Positions 27,365 to 35,841 of a DNA stretch of 64,000 nt are shown here, piece by piece. Both the position numbers and the translations under genes were made by a program. Position 1 is the first letter of the stretch. Every line of letters starts with the position of its first letter. Source of the stretch: Mycobacterium sp. 1274756.6 (GTDB taxonomy: Bacteria > Actinomycetota > Actinomycetes > Mycobacteriales > Mycobacteriaceae); the NCBI RefSeq assembly GCF_001668625.1, contig NZ_LZLJ01000067.1, positions 58,900-122,899 of the forward strand, given 5' to 3'. Under the pieces are notes generated by a model that worked only from the letters and a program-made list of their open reading frames with translations, had not been told where the DNA came from and did no database searches.

Positions 27365-27820
27365 ATGCCCACCACCCTCACCACCGGGACCGTCGACGTC
27401 CGCGGTCCCCGCTTCAGCGCCTGGCTGACCAGCGCGGTGCTGGCGGGTGTGCTGCTGCTCGCCGCGGTCAACACTCCGGCCGCGGCGGCGCTGCTGGCCG
27501 CGCAGGCCGCGGTGTTCGCCGCCGGCGCCTTCGGCGGGCCGCGCCGCCACCCCTACGGGCAGGTTTTCGCCCGGTTCGCCGCCCCGCGACTGGCGCCGGC
27601 CCGGGAGTGGGAGCCGGTGGCCCCGCTGCGCTTCGCCCAGCTGGTCGGGCTGGTGTTCGCCGTGGTGGCGGTGGCCGGCTTCGCCGCGGGCGTTTCCCTG
27701 CTCGGCGTCGTGGCCACCGCGTTGGCGCTGGCGGCGGCGTTCCTCAACGCGGCCTTCGGCATCTGCCTGGGCTGTCAGCTCTACCCGCTGTTTTCCCGTC
27801 TGACCCCTATCACCAAGTAA
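27365..27820 (+). CDS. DUF4395 membrane protein
   Basis: A 151-residue membrane protein with four predicted helices: LTSAVLAGVLLLAAVNT, AAALLAAQAAVFAAGAFG, FAQLVGLVFAVVAVAGFAAG and LGVVATALALAAAFLNAAFGICLGC. It ends in ICLGCQLYP, with a C-x-x-C pair at the membrane edge that is typical of DUF4395. No biochemical function is established. ATG 27365 has AGGAG eight bases upstream. Its place between a Cys-responsive leader and cysA-sseC points to sulfur transport or thiol redox work, and the C-x-x-C may be functional. Confidence 0.85.
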   Translation: MPTTLTTGTVDVRGPRFSAWLTSAVLAGVLLLAAVNTPAAAALLAAQAAVFAAGAFGGPRRHPYGQVFARFAAPRLAPAREWEPVAPLRFAQLVGLVFAVVAVAGFAAGVSLLGVVATALALAAAFLNAAFGICLGCQLYPLFSRLTPITK

Positions 27821-27837
27821 CCGAAAGGATCTCCACC

Positions 27838-28671
27838 ATGGCTCGTTCCGATGTTCTGGTCTCCACCGAGTGGGCCCAGAACAATCTCGACGCCGACAAG
27901 ACGGTCTTCGTCGAGGTCGACGAAGACGTCAGCGCTTACGACACCGGGCACATCCCCGGTGCGGTGAAGCTGGACTGGCGCAAAGACCTGCAGGACCCGG
28001 TGAAGCGGGATTTCGTTGACGCGCAGCAGTTCTCCAAGCTGCTCAGCGAGCGCGGCATCGCCAACGACGACACCGTGATCCTCTACGGCGGCAACAACAA
28101 CTGGTTCGCCGCCTACGCCTACTGGTACTTCAAGTCCTACGGGCACGAGAACGTCAAGCTGCTCGACGGCGGCCGCAAGAAGTGGGAGCTGGACGGTCGT
28201 CCGCTGACCACCGACGCGGTGAACCGGCCGGCGACCTCCTACACCGCGCAGCCGCTGGACAACAGCATCCGCGCGTTCCGCGACGACGTGATCGCCGCGA
28301 TCGGGAAGAAGAACCTGGTCGACGTCCGCTCGCCGGAGGAGTTCTCCGGAAAGATCTCTGCCCCAGCGCATCTGCCGCAGGAGCAGAGCCAGCAGCGTGG
28401 CCACGTCCCCGGCGCCATCAACGTGCCGTGGAGCAAGGCGGCCAACGAGGACGGCACGTTCAAGTCCAACGAGGAGCTGACCAAGCTCTACGCGGACGCC
28501 GGCCTGGACACCAGCAAGGAAACCATTGCCTACTGTCGGATCGGGGAGCGCTCCTCGCACACCTGGTTCGTGCTGCAGGAACTGCTGGGACATCAGAACG
28601 TCAAAAACTATGACGGCAGTTGGGTGGAATACGGCTCCCTGGTGGGGGCCCCGATCGAGTTGGGAAGCTGA
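27838..28671 (+). CDS. cysA: Thiosulfate sulfurtransferase CysA (two-domain rhodanese)
   Basis: A 277-residue sulfurtransferase moving sulfane sulfur from thiosulfate to acceptors in the cytosol. The N-terminal rhodanese domain is inactive: it has YGGNNNW where a catalytic Cys loop would be. The C-terminal domain carries the active loop AYCRIGERSSHTW with Cys233. DVRSPEEFSG and GHVPGAINVPW are typical rhodanese signatures. ATG 27838 follows GAAAGGATC eight to fourteen bases upstream. sseC starts two bases after the stop. From memory it matches CysA2/CysA3 of M. tuberculosis, which are secreted-antigen-like abundant proteins. Confidence 0.93.
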   Translation: MARSDVLVSTEWAQNNLDADKTVFVEVDEDVSAYDTGHIPGAVKLDWRKDLQDPVKRDFVDAQQFSKLLSERGIANDDTVILYGGNNNWFAAYAYWYFKSYGHENVKLLDGGRKKWELDGRPLTTDAVNRPATSYTAQPLDNSIRAFRDDVIAAIGKKNLVDVRSPEEFSGKISAPAHLPQEQSQQRGHVPGAINVPWSKAANEDGTFKSNEELTKLYADAGLDTSKETIAYCRIGERSSHTWFVLQELLGHQNVKNYDGSWVEYGSLVGAPIELGS

Positions 28672-28673
28672 AT

Positions 28674-28976
28674 ATGTGCTCTGCACCGAAACAAGGACAG
28701 ACCCTGCCCGCGGGCGTCGACCCGGAGAAGGAGACCGTCATCACCGGTCGGGTGGTGGACGGCTCCGGCCAGGCGGTCGGCGGCGCCTTCGTGCGCCTGC
28801 TGGACGCCTCGGATGAGTTCACCGCCGAGGTGGTCGCGTCGGCCACCGGTGACTTCCGGTTCTTCGCCGCTCCCGGGTCCTGGACGCTGCGTGCGCTCTC
28901 CCCGGCCGGCAACGGTGACGCGGTGATCACCCCGTCGGGCACCGGCATCCACGAAGTCGACGTCAAGATCGCCTGA
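28674..28976 (+). CDS. sseC: SseC family protein (DUF1416)
   Basis: A 100-residue protein. It begins MCSAPKQGQTLPAGVDPEKE, the characteristic SseC start with a Cys at position 2, and contains a transthyretin/CNA-B-like beta domain: ITGRVVDGSGQAVGGAFVRLLD, then FRFFAAPGSWTLRALSP. It is always found behind CysA-type sulfurtransferases and is thought to take part in sulfur transfer. Its mechanism is unknown. The two-base gap to cysA shows co-translation. Confidence 0.9.
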   Translation: MCSAPKQGQTLPAGVDPEKETVITGRVVDGSGQAVGGAFVRLLDASDEFTAEVVASATGDFRFFAAPGSWTLRALSPAGNGDAVITPSGTGIHEVDVKIA

Positions 28977-29046
28977 GGGGGACAGTCCCCGGCCGGCCGG
29001 ACTCCCGGTCGGCCGGGGACGCGCACCTCCCCTTAGACTGACCATC

Positions 29047-29145
29047 GTGGTGTTGTTCTTCGAGATCATGCTTGTGGCGGCCACCGCGGTCATCACCTGG
29101 TTCGCGCTGTACGTCCTCTACCGGCAGATCACCGACGAGTCGTGA
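29047..29145 (+). CDS. 32-residue single-pass membrane protein
   Basis: GTG 29047 opens a 32-codon frame with one membrane helix ([20 protein letters not shown]) and a short hydrophilic tail YRQITDES. Its stop overlaps the start of the nitrobindin-like gene as GTGA, which argues that it is really translated. No clear family; a similar small open frame ahead of the FABP-like gene may exist in other mycobacteria. Possibly a membrane tether or partner for the following protein. Confidence 0.65.
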   Translation: MVLFFEIMLVAATAVITWFALYVLYRQITDES

Positions 29146-29789
29146 CCGCTGGGCCGACCCCCGGTTCGGGTGACCGCGCGGTGTCGGCCGCCGCGGAGCG
29201 CGCCCGCGAGACCGCCGACCGCAACCTCCCCACCTTCGCCGACCTGCCGCTGCCGGCCGACACGGCCAATCTGCGGCAGGGCGCCGACCTGCAGGACTCC
29301 CTGCTGGCGCTGCTGCCGCTGGTCGGGGTGTGGCGCGGGGAGGGGACCGGCCGCGACGAGTCCGGCGACTACCCGTTCGGCCAGCAGATCGTGGTCTCCC
29401 ACGACGGTGGGGACTACCTGAACTGGGAGTCGCGGATGTGGCGGCTCGACGACGCGGGCGCCTACCAGCGGCCCGGGCTGCGCGAGGCGGGGTTCTGGCG
29501 GTTCGTCGAGGACCCCGACGACCCGACCGAAACCCAGGCCATCGAGTTGTTGCTGGCGCATTCGGCCGGCTACATCGAGTTGTTCTACGGCCACCCGCGC
29601 AGCCAGTCCTCCTGGGAGTTGGCCACCGACGCGTTGGCGCGCAGCAAGTCCGGGGTGGTCGTCGGCGGCGCCAAGCGGCTCTACGGCATCGTCGAGGACG
29701 GCGACCTGGCCTACGTCGAGGAGCGAGTCGACGCCGACGGCGCGCTGGTGCCGCATTTGTCGGCGCGGCTGGCCCGCTTCATCGGCTGA
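29142..29789 (+). CDS. Nitrobindin-like (FABP-type) beta-barrel protein
   Basis: A 215-residue protein of the THAP4/nitrobindin family, ten-stranded barrels that bind haem and react with nitric oxide or peroxynitrite. The signature [11 protein letters not shown] lies at about residues 61-71. The final segment [14 protein letters not shown] contains the conserved His expected to be the axial haem ligand. Other barrel strands are [17 protein letters not shown] and FWRFV. From memory it matches Rv0813c, whose structure is FABP-like. The N-terminal 50 residues are a variable extension. GTG 29142 overlaps the small membrane gene. Confidence 0.85.
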   Translation: MTAGPTPGSGDRAVSAAAERARETADRNLPTFADLPLPADTANLRQGADLQDSLLALLPLVGVWRGEGTGRDESGDYPFGQQIVVSHDGGDYLNWESRMWRLDDAGAYQRPGLREAGFWRFVEDPDDPTETQAIELLLAHSAGYIELFYGHPRSQSSWELATDALARSKSGVVVGGAKRLYGIVEDGDLAYVEERVDADGALVPHLSARLARFIG

Positions 29790-29821
29790 GCCGGGCTTCG
29801 CCCCTCGCCCGCACGACAGCC

Positions 29822-30673
29822 TCAGCGCGCCACCGCGGCATCGACCAGCGCGACGAACTCCGCGGCGCGCGCCGCCGGGGCCAGCGCCTGCCCGTCGAGG
29901 GTGTGCACCCGCGCGGTCAGCGTCATGCTCGAGACCAGCCACACCCCGCACGCCGCCCGCAGATCCGCCAGCCGCAACTGCCGGTAGTCGCAGCGGTAGC
30001 CGGCTTCGGCGGCCGCGGCGAACAGAGCCTGCTGGGTGGTGCCGGCCAGAATCGGCTGGGTGTGCGGCGGGGTGGCCAGCGTGCGCCCGTCGTCGGTGGC
30101 GATCACCACCGTCGAGCGCGGCCCCTCCAGCACGGTGCCGTCGGGGTTGAGGAAGATCACGTCGTCGGCGCCGCGGCGGGCGGCGTGGCGCAGCGCGGCC
30201 ATATTCACCCCGTAGGACAGGGTTTTCGCCCCGGCAAGCAGCCAGGACTCCGCGCCGGTGGGCAGCCCGCGCTGCAGCGTGATCGCCGCCACCCCGTGCC
30301 GCCGGGTGCTGTCGATCCGGTCGGGCAGCGCGGTGATCATCACGTAACCGGTAGCGGCGGTGCCGCTTTCGCGACCGCGGCTGTAGACCAGCCGCAGCGC
30401 GCCCTCCCGCTCGCCGGGCCACTGCCCCACCGCGACAGCGATCGCGTGGCGCCACACCGCGGCGTCGGGGGCGGGCAGGTCCATCAGCGCGGCGGAGTGG
30501 GTGAGCCGCTGCAGGTGCGCGTCGACCAGGCAGGCGCGACCGGCGCGGACCAGCAGCGTCTCGAAGACCCCGTCGCCGCGCAGCGCGGCGAGGTCGTCGG
30601 CGTGCAGCAACGGCGCGTCGAACGGGTGGGTGCGGCCGTCCAGCGTGACGACCACCGCGGGCTCGCTGCTCAT
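29822..30673 (-). CDS. pabC: Aminodeoxychorismate lyase / class IV PLP aminotransferase
   Basis: A 283-residue class IV fold-type PLP enzyme. Features: LRGDGVFETLLV near residue 35 (substrate-side loop), AGAKTLSYGVNMAALRHA with the PLP Lys about residue 152, and DVIFLNPDGTVLEGPRSTVVI (the E-x-x-x-S/T-N region). PabC makes p-aminobenzoate for folate from aminodeoxychorismate; branched-chain and D-amino-acid aminotransferases share the fold, so the function is likely but not certain. ATG 30673 is divergent from the ygfZ gene. From memory it corresponds to Rv0812. Confidence 0.82.
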   Translation of the reverse strand: MSSEPAVVVTLDGRTHPFDAPLLHADDLAALRGDGVFETLLVRAGRACLVDAHLQRLTHSAALMDLPAPDAAVWRHAIAVAVGQWPGEREGALRLVYSRGRESGTAATGYVMITALPDRIDSTRRHGVAAITLQRGLPTGAESWLLAGAKTLSYGVNMAALRHAARRGADDVIFLNPDGTVLEGPRSTVVIATDDGRTLATPPHTQPILAGTTQQALFAAAAEAGYRCDYRQLRLADLRAACGVWLVSSMTLTARVHTLDGQALAPAARAAEFVALVDAAVAR

Positions 30674-30722
30674 AGCGCAGCAGCCTATCCAGCCGGACTG
30701 GCACGCTCGTACAGTTGGAGGC

Positions 30723-31811
30723 ATGACCGCCGTCCCCGCCCCCGACACCGGACCCGACGCCGGAGCGATCTGGCATTACGGCGACCCGCTGGGCGAGCAG
30801 CACGCCGCGGCCACCGCCGCGGTGGTCATCGACCGCTCGCACCGCGCTGTGCTGACCATCACCGGCCCGGAACGCCTCAGCTGGCTACACACCCTGTGCA
30901 CCCAGCACGTCGCCGACCTCTCCGACGGCGCCAGCACCGAAAACCTCTTCCTCGACGGGCAGGGCCGTGTCCAAGATCACTGGCTGCAGACCGAGCTGGG
31001 CGGGGTGAGCTACCTCGACACCGAGTCCTGGCGCGGCGAACCGCTGACCACATACCTGCGCTCGATGGTGTTCTGGGCCGACGTGGCCGTCGAACCCGCC
31101 GAGTTGGCGGTGCTGTCACTGCTCGGGCCCGGGCTGGCCGACCCGGCGGTGCCCGCCGCGCTCGGTGTCGACGCGCTGCCCGACGAGCAGGCCGCGCTGC
31201 CGCTGCCCGACGGCGGGTTCGTCCGCCGGGTGCCCGGCACCGGCGGCGACACGATCGAACTGGATGTGCTGGTGCCCACCGGCCAACTGGCCGACCTGCG
31301 CCAACGCCTCAACGGCGCCGGGCTGCGCCCGGCCGGGGTGTGGGCCTACGAGGCGCACCGGGTGGCGGCGGTGCGCCCGCGGCTGGGGGTCGACACCGAC
31401 GAGCGCACCATCCCGCACGAGGTGGGCTGGATCGGCGGGCCCGGCACCGCTGCGGTGCACCTGGACAAGGGCTGCTACCGCGGTCAGGAGACCGTGGCGC
31501 GGGTGCACAACCTGGGCAAACCGCCGCGGATGCTGGCGCTGCTGCACCTGGACGGCGCCACCGACCGGCCCGAGACCGGCAACCCGGTGCGCGCCGGCGG
31601 CCGGGCGGTGGGCCGGCTGGGCACGGTCGTCGACCACGCCGAACTGGGCCCGATCGCGTTGGCCCTGCTCAAGCGGGGCCTGCCGGCGGAAACGCCGCTG
31701 CTGACCGGCGCGGAGGAGCAGGTCGCGGCGGTGATCGACGCCGATTCGCTGCCGCCGCCGGACGCCCCCGGGGCGGGTCGGCTAGCCGTGGAGCGGCTGC
31801 GCGGCCGATGA
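30723..31811 (+). CDS. ygfZ: Folate-dependent Fe-S cluster protein YgfZ
   Basis: A 362-residue GcvT-like, folate-binding protein used in repair or assembly of Fe-S enzymes such as MiaB. The diagnostic motif is KGCYRGQETVARVHNLGK (about residues 248-265), with its essential Cys. Upstream are GPERLSWLHTLCTQHV and LDGQGRVQDHW, which form the tetrahydrofolate pocket. ATG 30723 is divergent from pabC, giving a folate-related pair: one gene makes a folate precursor and the other binds folate. From memory it corresponds to Rv0811c. Confidence 0.9.
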   Translation: MTAVPAPDTGPDAGAIWHYGDPLGEQHAAATAAVVIDRSHRAVLTITGPERLSWLHTLCTQHVADLSDGASTENLFLDGQGRVQDHWLQTELGGVSYLDTESWRGEPLTTYLRSMVFWADVAVEPAELAVLSLLGPGLADPAVPAALGVDALPDEQAALPLPDGGFVRRVPGTGGDTIELDVLVPTGQLADLRQRLNGAGLRPAGVWAYEAHRVAAVRPRLGVDTDERTIPHEVGWIGGPGTAAVHLDKGCYRGQETVARVHNLGKPPRMLALLHLDGATDRPETGNPVRAGGRAVGRLGTVVDHAELGPIALALLKRGLPAETPLLTGAEEQVAAVIDADSLPPPDAPGAGRLAVERLRGR

Positions 31812-31821
31812 CCATCGGCAC

Positions 31822-31846
31822 GTTCGGCCGAACGGCACGGTAAGCT
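31822..31846 (+). promoter_or_regulatory. Promoter with palindrome ahead of the DUF3073 gene
   Basis: GTTCGGCCGAAC (31822-31833) is a perfect palindrome, followed by a -10-like TAAGCT (31841-31846). The palindrome would cover the spacer next to the -35 and could be an operator. The downstream start is at 31929, leaving a leader of some 75 bases. Confidence 0.4.
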
Positions 31847-31928
31847 GTCGGCAGGACAATACACAGACACACAGATCGGAGCCGCCTGCACGTTGGGCCG
31901 CTCCGTTATTGCGCGAGGGGGTCCCCCG

Positions 31929-32093
31929 ATGGGCCGCGGCCGGGCGAAGGCAAAGCAGACGAAGGTTGCACGAGAACTGAAGTACAGCTCTCCGCAGACC
32001 GACTTTGATCGACTCCAGCGGGAGCTGTCCGGTGCGGGTCGCAAGGAGCCCGACGGCGACGACTGGTTCGGGGACGACGACTGGCGGCGCTGA
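31929..32093 (+). CDS. DUF3073 small conserved protein
   Basis: A 54-residue protein: a very basic start (MGRGRAKAKQTKVAREL), KYSSPQTDFDRLQREL, and an acidic, Trp-containing end (DDWFGDDDWRR). This order is typical of DUF3073, a small protein present in nearly all actinobacteria with no established role. ATG 31929 has GAGGGGG seven bases upstream. It ends 11 bases from the stop of the convergent purM gene. From memory it matches Rv0810c. Confidence 0.9.
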   Translation: MGRGRAKAKQTKVARELKYSSPQTDFDRLQRELSGAGRKEPDGDDWFGDDDWRR

Positions 32094-32104
32094 GCGCCCG
32101 GTAG

Positions 32105-33193
<1,089 letters not shown>

Positions 33194-33241
33194 CGGGTTA
33201 GAGGTTACCGGGCAGCCGCCCGGGGCGGGCCTGCGGTCGCT

Positions 33242-34777
33242 CTACGGGCGTTGCGGCGCGGCGACGTTCTCCGCGGTTGGGCTGCCCGCGTCGCGGGCGG
33301 TGGTGGCCAGCATCTGTTCGACGACGTTTTTGCCCAGTGCGGTGTCGCCGGGCAGCGGGATCGGGTAGTTGCCGTCGAAGCAGGCCGCGCAGAGCCGGGA
33401 GGCGGGCTGCTCGGTGGCCGCGATCATGCCCTCCTTCGAGACGTAGCCGAGGCTGTCGGCGCCGATCGCGCGGCGCACCGCCTCGACCATCTCCGCCTCG
33501 TCGTCGACGGCGTTGGCGATCAGCTCCGCCGGGGAGGCGAAGTCGATGCCGTAGAAGCACGGCCATTTCACCGGCGGCGCGGCGATGCGCACGTGCACCT
33601 CCAGCGCCCCGGCCTCGCGCAGCATCCGCACCAGCGCGCGCTGGGTGTTGCCGCGCACGATCGAGTCGTCGACGACGATGAGCCGCCGGCCGCGGATGAC
33701 GTGCTTGAGCGGGTTGAGTTTGAGCCGGATACCCAGCTGGCGGATGGTCTGCGAGGGCTGGATGAAGGTGCGCCCGACGTAGGCGTTCTTCATCAGCCCC
33801 TGCCCGAACGGGATCCCGGATTCCTGGGCGTAGCCGACCGCGGCGGGGGTGCCAGATTCGGGCACCCCGATCACCAGGTCCGCGTCGGCGGGGGCCTCGC
33901 GGGCCAGCCGGCGGCCGATCTCCACCCGGGTGGCGTGCACCGACCGGCCGCCGATGGTGGAGTCGGGGCGGGCCAGGTAGACGTACTCGAAGGCACAGGC
34001 CTTCGGGGTGGGCTCGGCGAACCGGGAGGAGCGCACCCCGTCGGCGTCGATGGCCAGCAGCTCACCGGGTTCGATGTCGCGCACGAAGGAGGCGCCGACG
34101 ATGTCCAGCGCCGCGGTCTCCGAGGCGACCACCCAGCCGCGGTCCAGCCGGCCCAGCGACAGCGGCCGCACCCCGTGCGGGTCGCGGGCGGCGTAGAGAG
34201 TGTCCTCGTCCATGAAGGTCAGGCAGAACGCGCCGCGCACCGTGGGCAGCAGGTCCAGCGCGGCCTGCTCCAGGCTGGTGTCGGCCGAGCCGTGCGCCAG
34301 CAGCGCCCCGAGGATGTCGGAGTCGGTGGTGGCGGCCTCCAGCCCCTGGCTCTGGATCAGCCCGGCCTTCCGCGCCCGGCTGAGCAGCTCGGTGGTGTTG
34401 ACCAGGTTGCCGTTGTGACCCAGCGCCACCCCGGTGCCCGCCGCGGTGTTGCGGAACACCGGCTGGGCGTTCTCCCAGGTCGTGGAGCCGGTGGTGGAGT
34501 AGCGGCAGTGCCCGATCGCGACATGGCCAGGCATCGCGACCAGGGTCTGCTCGTCGAACACCTGGCTGACCAGGCCGAGATCCTTGAACACCAGCATCTG
34601 CGCGCCGTCGGCGACGGCGATGCCGGCCGCCTCCTGGCCGCGGTGCTGCAGCGCGTAGAGGCCGTAGTAGGTGAGCTTGGCGACTTCTTCGCCCGGTGCC
34701 CAAACCCCGAATACACCGCACTCCTCGCGTGGCGGGTTCTCCGGCTGCTCGGCGTCGAGCGGCTGCTGCGTGGTCAC
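33242..34777 (-). CDS. purF: Amidophosphoribosyltransferase
   Basis: A 511-residue enzyme that commits PRPP to purine synthesis with glutamine as ammonia donor. Cys20 in REECGVFGVW becomes the N-terminal nucleophile after removal of a 19-residue propeptide. The glutaminase part has HRGQEAAGIAV and GHCRYSTTGSTTWENAQP; the transferase part has the PRPP loop VVDDSIVRGNT at 368-378. Cys residues in PCFYGID and LCAACFDGNYP fit the Fe-S, B. subtilis-type enzyme. It is followed by purM. Confidence 0.96.
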   Translation of the reverse strand: MTTQQPLDAEQPENPPREECGVFGVWAPGEEVAKLTYYGLYALQHRGQEAAGIAVADGAQMLVFKDLGLVSQVFDEQTLVAMPGHVAIGHCRYSTTGSTTWENAQPVFRNTAAGTGVALGHNGNLVNTTELLSRARKAGLIQSQGLEAATTDSDILGALLAHGSADTSLEQAALDLLPTVRGAFCLTFMDEDTLYAARDPHGVRPLSLGRLDRGWVVASETAALDIVGASFVRDIEPGELLAIDADGVRSSRFAEPTPKACAFEYVYLARPDSTIGGRSVHATRVEIGRRLAREAPADADLVIGVPESGTPAAVGYAQESGIPFGQGLMKNAYVGRTFIQPSQTIRQLGIRLKLNPLKHVIRGRRLIVVDDSIVRGNTQRALVRMLREAGALEVHVRIAAPPVKWPCFYGIDFASPAELIANAVDDEAEMVEAVRRAIGADSLGYVSKEGMIAATEQPASRLCAACFDGNYPIPLPGDTALGKNVVEQMLATTARDAGSPTAENVAAPQRP

Positions 34778-34820
34778 AATCGAGGCGGCTCCCTGGCGCG
34801 GGGTTGGTGACGGTCGCAGT

Positions 34821-35222
34821 CTAACCGGCTGACCGGTCCAGTCGCATCAACGGCAGCGCGGACCCGATCTCACCTGCGCGAATGCCCGAGAGTTGCATCA
34901 CACCGTCTGCGACGGCCTGCTCGAGGGTGAGCTGCCCGCAGGCCAGCAGCAGCCAGGTGCGCGGGTCGGTCTCCACCACGTTGGGCGGGGTGCCGCGGGT
35001 GTGGCGCGGCCCGGCGATGCACTGCACGGCCACGAACGGCGGGATGCGCACCTCCACCGACCGGCCCGGGACGACGGCCGCCAGGGTGCGGGCGGTCAGC
35101 CGCACCGCAGCGGCCAGTTCGGTGCGCGCCGGCAGCGGGGCGGTCTCGTCGCGCAGCCAGTCGGCCAGCGCCTGCACCGCGGCGCGGGTCTGCGCCGGAT
35201 CCGGGCTGCCGCGGGCCGCCAT
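34821..35222 (-). CDS. Sterol-carrier-family small protein (Rv0807-like)
   Basis: A 133-residue protein with two helices at the N-terminus and a compact alpha/beta remainder: VEVRIPPFVAVQCIAGPRHTRGTPPNVVETDPRTWLLLACG, then LEQAVADGVMQLSGIRAGEIGSALPL. The last part resembles the SCP2-like lipid-binding fold seen in mycobacterial sterol carrier family proteins that always lie next to purF. Its function is not known. It lies 43 bases upstream of purF and one base after the CPBP gene's stop, so it is probably in the same transcript. Confidence 0.75.
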   Translation of the reverse strand: MAARGSPDPAQTRAAVQALADWLRDETAPLPARTELAAAVRLTARTLAAVVPGRSVEVRIPPFVAVQCIAGPRHTRGTPPNVVETDPRTWLLLACGQLTLEQAVADGVMQLSGIRAGEIGSALPLMRLDRSAG

Positions 35223-35223
35223 G

Positions 35224-35841
35224 TCAGCGCCCGACCCGCTGGACGGCCAGGGCGGCCAGCGCCCCGGACTGGTTGATCGCCAGGTGGGCCAGCAGCGGAG
35301 CCGCCAGGCTGCCCGAGCGTCGGGCCAACGCGTCGAACAGCCAGCCCGCGGCGGCGGTGACGGCCACGGTGGGCAGCACCGGGGTGCCGGCCGACCGGGC
35401 GTCGGCGATGTGGAACAGCCCGAACGTCGCGCTTTGCAGCACCCGCCCGCCGGTGGGTCCGAAGCCGTGTTCGGCGGCGGTGGCCAGCGCCCCGCGGAAC
35501 GCCGCCTCCTCGGCCCACACCGTGCCCAGCGGGATGCGCCACAGCAGCCAGGCCGCCGGCGGCGGCAACGCCCGCACCGCCATCGCGGCGCGCACCGGCG
35601 GCACCGCGGTGGCCGCGGCCGCCCCGGCGGCCACGGTGCCGGCCAGCGGCAGTCCCAGCCGCAGCCCGGCGCCCAGCCGGGCCGGGTGCAGTCCGAGCGG
35701 GGCGCGGAAGGCGGCGGCCAGCGCGGTACCCAGCAGCGCCTGCACCGGGGTGCGCCAGCGCGTCGGGATCGCGGCGGTCGCGAAGCTCCAGCCGATCAGT
35801 CCCGCGCCGAGTAGCAGCGCCCGCATCCGCGCCCGAGTCAT
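35224..35841 (-). CDS. CPBP-family intramembrane metalloprotease
   Basis: A 205-residue multi-pass membrane protein. The CPBP (Rce1/Abi) signature is complete: EEAAFRG (motif 1, glutamates and Arg), FGLFHI (motif 2 with His) and HLAINQSGAL (motif 3 with His and Asn). Members process prenylated or small peptide substrates in the membrane; the substrate here is unknown. ATG 35841 overlaps the stop of the alpha/beta hydrolase gene (ATGA), and the next gene starts right behind its stop, showing tight coupling. Confidence 0.85.
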   Translation of the reverse strand: MTRARMRALLLGAGLIGWSFATAAIPTRWRTPVQALLGTALAAAFRAPLGLHPARLGAGLRLGLPLAGTVAAGAAAATAVPPVRAAMAVRALPPPAAWLLWRIPLGTVWAEEAAFRGALATAAEHGFGPTGGRVLQSATFGLFHIADARSAGTPVLPTVAVTAAAGWLFDALARRSGSLAAPLLAHLAINQSGALAALAVQRVGR

